Origin: JABWAM01 sp964653025
GTDB taxonomy: Bacteria; Verrucomicrobiota; Verrucomicrobiia; JABWAM01
NCBI GenBank assembly: GCA_964653025.1
Contig: CAZZBZ010000011.1
Location: forward strand, 1-62,309
Direction of reading: 5' to 3'
DNA: 62,309 nucleotides
In this document: positions 50,276 to 57,998 of the stretch, piece by piece
Layout of the letters: the number at the start of each line of letters is the position of its first letter
Numbering within the stretch: position 1 is the stretch's first letter
Notes under the pieces: model-generated
The model's database searches: none
What the model was told of the DNA's origin: nothing
What the model saw: only the letters and a program-made list of their open reading frames with translations
Program-made: the position numbers and the translations under genes

Positions 50276-50322
50276 AAGAAGAAAGATTTCCATTTTAACG
50301 CCTTCCGCTGTCGCCGCAGGTT

Positions 50323-52785
50323 TTAGGGGCGAGTCTTATTCGGAGCCTTCTTGAGGCGGTCCAACTTCTGTTCGATCAGCGGCCGCCATGCGGCGGCGGC
50401 GCGTTCCCAGTCGCCGGTTTCCTGACGGCAGAGGGCCAGGGCTTGCCTCGCTTCGATGGACGAGGAATCGAGGTTGAGGACACGCTCCCAGCAGGCGACC
50501 GCCTCGGCGAAGCGGGACTGGCGCATGAGGGAGAGGCCCGCCTTCGTCTGGAGGTCGGCGTTCGCGGGTTCGGCCTGGGCGCGCTGGAGAACCTGGTCGG
50601 AGATGATTTCGGTCCCGGCAAGGTCGAGAGAGGGGGGGGTGCCGCTTGCCCACAGGCCCGCGTAGAGTTGGCTTGCGGCCCTGGGGTCTCCGCCGCCTTG
50701 GAGCGCCCTGGCTTGCCAGTAGGTTTCAAAGAGGGAGCGGGGAGGGGAGTCGCGGAAAGCCGCGATCACGGCGGCGGCGCGGCCGGCATCGAGGAGAACG
50801 GGGATTACCGTCATTCGATGGAGGGGGTCCCCGAGCCATGCGTCCTCGCCCTCGGTAGTCCAACTCTCCAGCAAGCGGGGGTCGTTTTGGCCCCGTGCGA
50901 TTTCCCAGCCGACGGCCCACCAGTTCGGCCGTGCGAGGCCGACCTGCAGCACCGCGGCGAAGAGAGCGGGCTTCTGGCGGAGGCTGGAGAGGATTTCGGA
51001 GTAGGTGACCGAAGGCATGTCCGAGCACCAGATGGCGGTTTCGAAGAAACTTTGAGCCACGGAGGGGGCGGAATCCACAAAGAGCAGTCCCGCTTCGAGT
51101 GGAACCATGGGGTTCGCCTGGGCGAGCCTCACGGCGCGGCGCAGGTGCCGCTGGGCCTCAAGGCTGTGTCCCGGCAGGGCCGCCGCAGCAAATCCCGCAT
51201 ACTGGTGGGCGCGCCAGGAGAACGGCCACTGGCGCACGGCGCGGAGCGCCTGCTCGTGTGCGAGTTGCGCGTGGCCCTCATTGAGGGCGTTGCGGGCCTG
51301 GCAGAGGGGTGCCCAAGAAGCAGTGAAACCCAGCGCCGCACCCGCGAGCAGGATCAACGAAGCCGAGTAAAGGCGAAGCCGGTCGAGGCGGCACTGCGTG
51401 GCAGACCGTGCGGGATCCTCCACCTCGCCCTCGTCTTCGGCATGTCCTCGAAGGAGCATCCCGAGTACGGCGCAGGCCAGCCATGCGTTGGCCGGCATGT
51501 GAAACGGAAAATCCACCGCGGCGTGCACGGCCATCCCGGTCATGGCGGCCCATCCCGCGATTTGCCACTCGCCGGCGTTTCCCCGGAAGGTGCGGGTGGC
51601 ACGCAGGACGAGGAAGATGCCGAGGGCGACCCAAGCAAGGGTCGCAGCAGGGCCCCATTCAACGATCATCTGGACGTATTCGCTCTCGGCATGGCTGGCG
51701 GTTTTGCGCCCGTTGGTGACCTGCCAGGCGGGAAAGACCGTTTCGAAGGCGCCGATGCCGATGCCACGGCCTTTCATGGATCGGCTCATGGTCAAGGCTT
51801 CGCTCCAGATGCGCCATCGCCCCTCCGACTCTCCTCCCCACGACTGCTCGATCCATTGCTCGGTGCGCTGGACCACGGGGCGGGCGTAGACGAGGGTGAG
51901 AGCGACGAGGAGCAGAACTCCGAAAATCATGACGCGCAGTTGCAGGCGCGAGCGCTTGCGCATGAGCAGCAGCACCATGAAGGCGCCCAGTCCTACCGTG
52001 AGGGAGAGCAGGCCGCCCTTGGAGGTCGTTGTGAGCGATCCGGCGATGCAGGTGAGGGTGCCACCGAGCGCAAGCAGTCCCTTGAAGCGGGAGCCGCGAT
52101 GGGTCCCCCGCGGGAAGTAATGGCGAAGGAACAGGCCGAGCCCGATGATCGCGGCGAAGTTGAGGTAGTTCGCCAGGTGGTTTCGACTGATGAAGGCTCC
52201 CCAGTGGGTGGGGTGGCGCGTCGCGCGGATTCCCCAGATGAGGTCGCTGTTGTCGAAGTGGTCGAGGGCGGCGAGAAGCGCCGCGGCGACGCCGAGGCCG
52301 AGAATGAATGTGCCGAGCCTCTGGCGAAACAGGGCCTCCGCGGACCAACGCCAACTGAGGCCGATGACCGTCGCCGCGCCGGTCAGCGCGAAGAGGGAAA
52401 GCCAGGTGGCTCGTGGGGCCATGCTCAGGTGCAGGGATTGCGGAAAAAATCCGGGAAGCTCGGCGAGCAGGCGAGCCTGTCCCGGCGCGAGCCATGGGGA
52501 CCATCGCGCGGGCCACGGGCAGAGACTGAGGGCCAGCCAGATGCCGAGGAACGCGATCGGGGCGAAAAATGGCCACCTGAAGCGAAGGCTCGCGCGCGGG
52601 GGTTCGACGGACTCGTAGGCACAGGCGGTCGCCAGCGTGAGCGCCACGGTGGCCATCGCCCATGGCTCCGCGCCCCCGAAGAGGACGAGCGCGAGCGCTC
52701 CGGAGGTGAGAAAGCAGAACTGCGCGAGGCTGTGGCGGTTGACCACCACCGAACTCTGGCTGTGGCCGCGGCGTCCGTTGCTCAT
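50323..52785 (-). CDS. O-antigen ligase/polymerase-like membrane protein with TPR tail
   Basis: An 820-residue protein. About ten membrane helices span 20-480, with the Wzy/WaaL signature region GRWRIWSEALTMSRSMKGRGIGIGAFE and the downstream HAESEYVQMIVEWG (His and Glu of the periplasmic loop). The last 300 residues are soluble and contain tetratricopeptide-like repeats (ANADLQTKAGLSLMRQSRFAEAVACWERVL). It probably polymerises or ligates exopolysaccharide repeat units in the inner membrane. ATG 52785 overlaps the stop of the WecA-like gene, so it ends a four-gene coupled operon. Confidence 0.85.
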   Translation of the reverse strand: MSNGRRGHSQSSVVVNRHSLAQFCFLTSGALALVLFGGAEPWAMATVALTLATACAYESVEPPRASLRFRWPFFAPIAFLGIWLALSLCPWPARWSPWLAPGQARLLAELPGFFPQSLHLSMAPRATWLSLFALTGAATVIGLSWRWSAEALFRQRLGTFILGLGVAAALLAALDHFDNSDLIWGIRATRHPTHWGAFISRNHLANYLNFAAIIGLGLFLRHYFPRGTHRGSRFKGLLALGGTLTCIAGSLTTTSKGGLLSLTVGLGAFMVLLLMRKRSRLQLRVMIFGVLLLVALTLVYARPVVQRTEQWIEQSWGGESEGRWRIWSEALTMSRSMKGRGIGIGAFETVFPAWQVTNGRKTASHAESEYVQMIVEWGPAATLAWVALGIFLVLRATRTFRGNAGEWQIAGWAAMTGMAVHAAVDFPFHMPANAWLACAVLGMLLRGHAEDEGEVEDPARSATQCRLDRLRLYSASLILLAGAALGFTASWAPLCQARNALNEGHAQLAHEQALRAVRQWPFSWRAHQYAGFAAAALPGHSLEAQRHLRRAVRLAQANPMVPLEAGLLFVDSAPSVAQSFFETAIWCSDMPSVTYSEILSSLRQKPALFAAVLQVGLARPNWWAVGWEIARGQNDPRLLESWTTEGEDAWLGDPLHRMTVIPVLLDAGRAAAVIAAFRDSPPRSLFETYWQARALQGGGDPRAASQLYAGLWASGTPPSLDLAGTEIISDQVLQRAQAEPANADLQTKAGLSLMRQSRFAEAVACWERVLNLDSSSIEARQALALCRQETGDWERAAAAWRPLIEQKLDRLKKAPNKTRP

Positions 52786-54257
52786 CGAAGTCCACCCGGA
52801 TTGGCCGCCCCGTGCGAGATCGCGAAGCGCGCGGAGGCATTGGACCACGCCTCGGCCGTGAGCTCGGCCAGCAGGCGCAGAGTTTCGGGGTCCCAGCCTT
52901 CCACGTTGGCGCGAAGGAGGAGTTGGTCGCCGCCGGGTCCGCGGATCTCCTGCACAAGCTGGCGCTGGGCACCCGTTGCCCCCGAGACGGACGAACGGGT
53001 CCAGATCCACTCTTTCGATCCCATGCGGAGCGCGGCCGACTGGAAGCCAAGCTTGTGGAGCATCATCCCAAAGTGTTCCTGTAACTCGGGGAGGCTCTCG
53101 CTGCGCTCCCCTTCAATCTCCAGCAGGCCGGCCAGGGTCAGCGCATACTTTATGTGGCGACGCCGAAGCACGGAGTTCGTGAGCAGGTGCCCGAGGCGGT
53201 ACCAGTTCTGGACGTACCCAAAGACGTGCGCGCTGGCCACGACGACCACCATGAAGACCGCGATGAGGATCGGGAGCCAGCGTCCCCGTCCGACGAAAAC
53301 GCCGACCGCGAGCAGGAAGAAGAACGCGCAGAGCGCGTAGAGTAGGAGTACCACGCGCCGCTGGGAGAACCCCATGCCCGCGAGGCGATGGTGGATGTGG
53401 CGGCGGTCGGCTCGAAAAATGGGCAAGCCCACCAGGGAGCGGCGGAAGATTGAGAAGGCGGTATCAATGATCGGCAGCCCCAGCGCGAAGAAAGGTACCA
53501 CGAGAGCCATGGCCACCGTCCCCTTGTTCACGTTGACCGTGGCCACTTCGGCCACCAGTAGGCCCAGGAAGTAGGCGCCGCCGTCCCCCATAAATATCTT
53601 TGCGGGGGGGAAGTTGAAGAAAAGGAAGGCGAACAGCGTCCCCGCCATGCCCACGCAGAGGTAGAGTAGGAAAAAGTTGCCAGAGGCTTCCGAAAGGATC
53701 GCGAGCAGGGCCATCAGGATGAAAACGACGCCGGCCGCCAACCCGTCGAGGCCATCCACCAGGTTGATGAGGTTGGTCACACCCACCAGCCAGAAGACGG
53801 TGATGGGCAGGTCGAGCATCCCCAGCGACTGAGTGGAGTGCGTCAGGAAGTTGGTCCAGTAGCCAATGTGGATTCCGCCGGCGTAGGCGGCCAGCGCGAT
53901 GACGAACTGGATGATCAGCTTTACCTTGGCGCGGAGGGGGTGGAGGTCGTCCCAGAATCCCAGCCCAAACATCGCCATGCAGGTGAGCAGCATGGCGATC
54001 GGGCGGTCACCCATGGGGATCTGCAGTCCTGGGGCGGCCATGCTCGCACCCGCCCAGAGCAACAGGAAGGAGACCGCGAACGCCAGCCCGCCGATGCGGG
54101 GTACGGCAATCGAGTGGGTGCCGTGGAACTGGGTGGCGCGGTCGAGAATCCCTCGCCTCAAGGCCACGCTGCGGATCCATGGCGTGAGGGCCAGGCAGAC
54201 CAGCAGCCCGCCAAACCCGCAGGCCGCTGCGAGCCACATCTCAGGACCGGGGTTCAC
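52782..54257 (-). CDS. WecA/MraY-family polyprenyl-phosphate sugar-1-phosphate transferase
   Basis: A 491-residue membrane enzyme starting polysaccharide synthesis on undecaprenyl phosphate. Key residues: D103/D104 (FGLGFWDDLHP), NLINLVDGLDGLAAG (D168, D171), D225 (FMGDGGAYFLG) and the HIHHRL sugar-recognition loop at 287-292, typical of WecA/TagO. Unusually, a soluble C-terminal domain of about 130 residues follows the last helix. GTG 54257 overlaps the upstream stop (GTGA); ATG 54239 is a shorter alternative. Confidence 0.92.
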   Translation of the reverse strand: MNPGPEMWLAAACGFGGLLVCLALTPWIRSVALRRGILDRATQFHGTHSIAVPRIGGLAFAVSFLLLWAGASMAAPGLQIPMGDRPIAMLLTCMAMFGLGFWDDLHPLRAKVKLIIQFVIALAAYAGGIHIGYWTNFLTHSTQSLGMLDLPITVFWLVGVTNLINLVDGLDGLAAGVVFILMALLAILSEASGNFFLLYLCVGMAGTLFAFLFFNFPPAKIFMGDGGAYFLGLLVAEVATVNVNKGTVAMALVVPFFALGLPIIDTAFSIFRRSLVGLPIFRADRRHIHHRLAGMGFSQRRVVLLLYALCAFFFLLAVGVFVGRGRWLPILIAVFMVVVVASAHVFGYVQNWYRLGHLLTNSVLRRRHIKYALTLAGLLEIEGERSESLPELQEHFGMMLHKLGFQSAALRMGSKEWIWTRSSVSGATGAQRQLVQEIRGPGGDQLLLRANVEGWDPETLRLLAELTAEAWSNASARFAISHGAANPGGLR

Positions 54258-55468
54258 GCGGCGACCTCCTCGAGTGCGTGGCGAAACTCCGCGGTCCGCA
54301 AGCGTCGATCGGCATTTTCGCGCGCCCAGTTCCGGAGGTGATGCGTTTCCCCGGGTTCGCGCGAGAGCAGGGTGAGCGCCGCGGCGGCTGCGTCCACGTG
54401 GTCGCTGGTCACGCCGGGAGAGACGACCGCCCCGAGGCGGTACTGGCGCACGAGACGTCCAACCTCCGCGGTCGCGGTGCCCACAAAGATCACGGGCCGC
54501 CCCGCGGCCACCGCCCCATAGAGTTTGCTGGGGACGAGGAGCCCATCGGCCTCCGGTTTCTGCGCGATGAGGTGCGCGTCGGCCGCGCCGAGCACGTCCC
54601 CGAGGCGCGCGCGCCCTTGGAACGGCAGGCGGGCGACCCGAGCAACGCCGTCGCCGCACACCTGCTGCTCGAAAAGCCGATGGCGTGGTGAATCCCCGAC
54701 GATCACGAAACGAAAGGAGGGCACGCGGGCGGCCAGCATGGCAACCAAATTCCGCGCGGTCGCGATGTCATGCGCTGCCCCGACGTTCCCGGCGTACATG
54801 AGCACACGGTCATCCTGCCAGCCCTGTTCGCGGCGCACGGGGTTGAGGTTGAGGGAGTGGCACTCGATGCGGTCGAGGTCGGCCCAGTTTGGGATCACCC
54901 GCAGGCGCCCAGGGAGCACCCCGCGCGCTTCCAGCGTGGCGCGCATGTCCTCCCCCGGCACAATGATCCTCGCGCAACCCGCCTCGAGGGCTGCGACGCG
55001 GCCCCGGAGTAGGGCGAGAAGGGATGGGTTGCGGATCGCACCGAGGCGTTCCGCGAGGTCGGGGTAGACGTCCTGGCTCCAGAGGACGAGCGGGCACCCC
55101 CAACGTCGGCACTGGGCGCGAACCGCGAGCCCGACGAGGGGCGGGCTCGTCAGCGCGATTACGGCCGAGGGGCGCGGGAGATGGAACATCGCCTTCCTCG
55201 CGGCGTGGACGAAGGACCAAGCGTCCGCCAACCTGCCGGGAAGGGTGTGGCGCCCAAAGTCGGTGCCGGTGACACGTTCGACGAAGACCCCACCGCAGCT
55301 CTGGCGGCCTGGGTGGAGTCGGGTCGCGCAGGAGTAGCGGCTGCGGCCGCAGACCACGCTCACCTCGTGGCCCGCGGCGGCGAGGTCTTCCCCGAGGTCG
55401 GCGAGGAGTTGCGAGGTGGCCGCCTCGTCCGGAAAGTAGTACTGGTTGATAAAAAGGAAGCGGCTCAT
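54254..55468 (-). CDS. GT4-family glycosyltransferase, WbuB-like
   Basis: A 404-residue GT-B enzyme beginning FLFINQYYFPDEAATSQLLADL, the pattern of WbuB/WcaI-type transferases. It includes LVLWSQDVYPDLAERLGA, VIPNWADLDRIE, and a donor-site region LIAQKPEADGLLVPSKLYGAVAAGRPVIF in which KxEAxG and SKLY replace the usual EGFG/E. It probably adds an early sugar (for example N-acetylfucosamine-type) to the lipid-linked repeat. ATGA overlap with the gene upstream. Confidence 0.92.
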   Translation of the reverse strand: MSRFLFINQYYFPDEAATSQLLADLGEDLAAAGHEVSVVCGRSRYSCATRLHPGRQSCGGVFVERVTGTDFGRHTLPGRLADAWSFVHAARKAMFHLPRPSAVIALTSPPLVGLAVRAQCRRWGCPLVLWSQDVYPDLAERLGAIRNPSLLALLRGRVAALEAGCARIIVPGEDMRATLEARGVLPGRLRVIPNWADLDRIECHSLNLNPVRREQGWQDDRVLMYAGNVGAAHDIATARNLVAMLAARVPSFRFVIVGDSPRHRLFEQQVCGDGVARVARLPFQGRARLGDVLGAADAHLIAQKPEADGLLVPSKLYGAVAAGRPVIFVGTATAEVGRLVRQYRLGAVVSPGVTSDHVDAAAAALTLLSREPGETHHLRNWARENADRRLRTAEFRHALEEVAA

Positions 55469-56607
55469 GTTTCGATCTCGCGGTAGAGTCCGGCAAGTTT
55501 CGCGGCAATTTCTGGCCAACCAAACTCATGCAGCGCCCACGCGCGTCCGCGGGCGCCCATCGCGGCGAGGAGTGGAGCATCCATTTTCATTGCGGTCTCG
55601 AGGGTTCGATGGAGGGTGGCGACCTCCGGGGGCACCCACCAGCCGCATTCGCGGGATTCGATTTCGCCCCAGGGGCAGGCGCGGCTGACGATGGCGGGCA
55701 GGCCCGACGCAAGGGCCTCGAGCACCACCTGGCCGAAGTTCTCGCTCAAGCTTGGCAGAACGAACAGGTGCGCCGCGCCGAGTGCGGCGTCCTTGAGGCG
55801 GCCCTGCACCGCTCCCGCGAAGACGACGCGACCCGCGGCCGCAAGGTCTCGTGCACCGTCCACGACCTCCCGCCCGTGCGGGGAATCAGGGTCGCCCGCG
55901 ACGAGGAGGACCCAGTCGGGAAAACGCGTGGCGAGGGCGCGCCACGCGGTGAGCAGGAGGGGGAGGCCTTTTTTCGGGTGCAGGCGGGAGAGGAAAAGAA
56001 GGACACGGCGACCGCGAAGCGCGGGGTGGAGGTCCAGGATCGGCGCCGGATCGAACGGGGCGGCATAGTGTGCGGGGTCCATCCCGTTGGGGATCACGCG
56101 GATGATGCCCGGGAGCCCGAGGGCACGGATCTGTTCGGCCTCGCGGTAAGACTTGGCCACCCACGCGCGTGCGGCGCGCCAGTTACGGTCCTCGACCAAG
56201 GCGCGCACGAGGCGTTTGCGCCACGGATTTCGCGCGAGGGACCACGCATCGAGGTGGCCGAGCGGCGAGATCACGAGGGGCTTGCCGAGGCGGCGGGCGA
56301 CCCTGCCCGCGGCCCAGTTGGGGGCCAGCCAGCAACCGTGGTTGTGGAGGACGCTCGCGGCGCGCGCCTCCTCGTCCAGGGCGGCCGCGAATCCGGGTGC
56401 GCGCTTGAACGGGGAGGGGAAGGCACGGGGGAAGGAGCGCAGGGCGACCCCCTCCACGGACGGGGGCGTCCCGTGGCGCGGGTCGTGGGTCGTCAGCGCG
56501 CGCACCTCAACGCCCGCGTGCTTCAGGTTCCTCCAGAGTTCCGGCAGCGTGAAAGAGGGTCCGCCGTCACGGGAATCCAAGCCAGCGATGACGTGCACAA
56601 CGCGCAT
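55465..56607 (-). CDS. GT4-family glycosyltransferase
   Basis: A 380-residue GT-B enzyme, first gene of the exopolysaccharide operon. It starts RVVHVIAGLDSRDGGPS, with a nucleotide-sugar site VLLFLSRLHPKKGLPLLLTAW and the donor motif LPSLSENFGQVVLEALASGLPAIVS (two glutamates of the EX7E type). ATG 56607 is chosen; an in-frame GTG/ATG further up adds a short basic tail. The stop at 55465 overlaps the next start (ATGA). The acceptor and donor sugars cannot be named. Confidence 0.92.
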   Translation of the reverse strand: MRVVHVIAGLDSRDGGPSFTLPELWRNLKHAGVEVRALTTHDPRHGTPPSVEGVALRSFPRAFPSPFKRAPGFAAALDEEARAASVLHNHGCWLAPNWAAGRVARRLGKPLVISPLGHLDAWSLARNPWRKRLVRALVEDRNWRAARAWVAKSYREAEQIRALGLPGIIRVIPNGMDPAHYAAPFDPAPILDLHPALRGRRVLLFLSRLHPKKGLPLLLTAWRALATRFPDWVLLVAGDPDSPHGREVVDGARDLAAAGRVVFAGAVQGRLKDAALGAAHLFVLPSLSENFGQVVLEALASGLPAIVSRACPWGEIESRECGWWVPPEVATLHRTLETAMKMDAPLLAAMGARGRAWALHEFGWPEIAAKLAGLYREIET

Positions 56608-56850
56608 GGGGTTTCGGACGCTTCCCACCCGGGCGCGCCCCACGATCATTCGCAGGTTGACGCGCGCGAATCAAGCAAGAGCGATAATCCGAAGCATTCG
56701 GGGCGCGACCCACTCTTCGAGTTCATCCCTCCGCCATCAGCCTCGGGTTTTGTCCGAACCCTGAAGGGGCGTGGGTGACGGGGCGTTGTGGACTCGCTTT
56801 CCGCTCTTGATAAAGTGGGATCCACATGCATCATTCTCGACTTGATGTTT

Positions 56851-56874
56851 AAGCATTTAGATGTAAAGATGCTT
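56851..56874. promoter_or_regulatory. Probable operator of the VapBC-type locus
   Basis: AAGCAT (56851-56856) and ATGCTT (56869-56874) form an inverted repeat separated by 12 AT-rich bases, two bases before the antitoxin ATG at 56877. Position and symmetry fit autoregulation by a ribbon-helix-helix antitoxin. The surrounding region is the most AT-rich stretch near the locus; promoter hexamers are not clear. Confidence 0.5.
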
Positions 56875-56876
56875 TT

Positions 56877-57140
56877 ATGAGAACGACACTGGATTTGCCC
56901 GATCCTTTATTTCGAGAGTTGAAGGCTCAAGCGGCCAGAAAAAGCATGAAGATGAAGGAGTTGCTCGCCACTTATGTCGAAGCCGGACTTTACGGGCGTT
57001 CCTCCTCTCGCCCGGAGGGTCACTCCCCGCGCAGTCCCCTGCCGGTCGCACGTCGCTCCACGGGAATTACCCTTCCCGCGCTGACGAACGCCCAGGCCCA
57101 ACACCTCTTGGACGAAGATGATGTCCAGCGGACCCATTGA
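56877..57140 (+). CDS. Ribbon-helix-helix antitoxin, VapB-like
   Basis: An 87-residue protein. The N-terminal strand and two helices (RTTLDLPDPLFRELKAQA, KSMKMKELLATYVEAGL) fit an RHH DNA-binding domain. A Pro/Arg/Ser linker leads to a C-terminal toxin-binding tail (LTNAQAQHLLDEDD). It overlaps the toxin gene by 23 bases. By family knowledge it is the labile antitoxin and operon repressor. Confidence 0.85.
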   Translation: MRTTLDLPDPLFRELKAQAARKSMKMKELLATYVEAGLYGRSSSRPEGHSPRSPLPVARRSTGITLPALTNAQAQHLLDEDDVQRTH

Positions 57141-57561
57141 TCTGCTGGACGTGAATGTCTGGCTCGCCCTGTCGGACGAGAACCACGCCCACCACCCCAG
57201 GGCGCGACGCTATTGGGAGAACGAAAGCGCCACGCAACTTGCCTTTTGCCGCGTCACCATGCTCGGTTTCCTGCGATTGGTCACCCACCGCAAGATAATG
57301 CACGGGCACCCATTCTCGCCGTCGGAGGCGTGGCGGGCTTACCGGGGCTTTCGTGCTTTACCCGAGGTCATTCTTCTCGTGGATCCACCAGATTTGGAGA
57401 CGACTTTCACCGCATGGACAGACCAGTCCGACTTTTCGCAGACACGATGGACCGATGGCTACTTGGCGGCCCTGGCCCACGCGGCAGGATGCCGGCTCGT
57501 TTCCTTCGATGCCGATTACCATCACTTCGGCGAACTGCATTTCCTTCACCTCCGTTCTTGA
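57118..57561 (+). CDS. PIN-domain ribonuclease toxin, VapC-like
   Basis: A 147-residue PIN-domain protein of the TA_PIN type: D11 in IDLLDVNVWLAL, FCRVTMLGFLRLVTH, WTDGYLAALAHAAGCRLVSFDADY with the later acidic residues. VapC toxins cut tRNA or rRNA. Start at ATG 57118 or ATG 57121. Its codons and composition resemble its neighbours, so recent acquisition is not obvious. Confidence 0.9.
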   Translation: MMSSGPIDLLDVNVWLALSDENHAHHPRARRYWENESATQLAFCRVTMLGFLRLVTHRKIMHGHPFSPSEAWRAYRGFRALPEVILLVDPPDLETTFTAWTDQSDFSQTRWTDGYLAALAHAAGCRLVSFDADYHHFGELHFLHLRS

Positions 57562-57998
57562 ATCCTCGTTTTGCCCGCGGAACCGTCACGCGACTTCGTC
57601 GTGGATCATGACGTTCCATGAATTCGGACGTTTTGCAAGAGGCGACAGTCCCTCGGTCTCCTCCGCCTGGACCGGGCGGATGCGGTGGCATCCCGGCGTA
57701 GCACGTGCCACGCCGGGATGCGACAGGAGAGGGCGTTGCGCGGGATGGATTTCTCACGAAACGATCCTTTGGCGAGAGAGAAAGTTTGGCATTTCCGCTC
57801 CCCCTCTGCCCCTGTGGGAGGAGCGGCCCGCGCCGAATCCTCTCCCTCCGCCATGGCCCGTTTTACACCCGCCCGATACGGTCGGGGTTGCCCGATTTTC
57901 GTTGCCCGTTTTACATTCTTCCCGCTCCTTCTCCGCACCGCAGCGACCGAGATGCTCGACGCGCCGCGCGACCCGATCTTCGAGATCGTCACGCCGTC
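57562..57998. other. 437-base intergenic region without a gene
   Basis: Between vapC-like (+) and the kinase-HAD gene (-) no coding frame looks genuine. It holds a near-perfect palindrome at 57687-57720, a stretch resembling the common CTCCCCCTCTGCCCCTGTGGGAG-type (in part) dispersed repeat near 57797-57822, and two copies of CCCGTTTTACA (near 57862 and 57905). It looks like accumulated repeat debris. Confidence 0.6.
57687..57720. terminator. Near-perfect palindrome, likely bidirectional terminator
   Basis: GCATCCCGGCGT and ACGCCGGGATGC form the arms around GCACGTGC, with one mismatched pair, giving a stem of about 16 pairs. It lies between convergent genes. No T-run follows, so it may equally be a dispersed palindromic repeat. 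Confidence 0.45.

Noticed and set aside
50443..53340. A 965-codon open frame on the + strand opposite the exopolysaccharide polymerase
   Set aside because: It is the antisense shadow of two overlapping membrane-protein genes in high-GC DNA; composition is Arg/Gly/Glu-rich without domains, while the - strand shows clear families.
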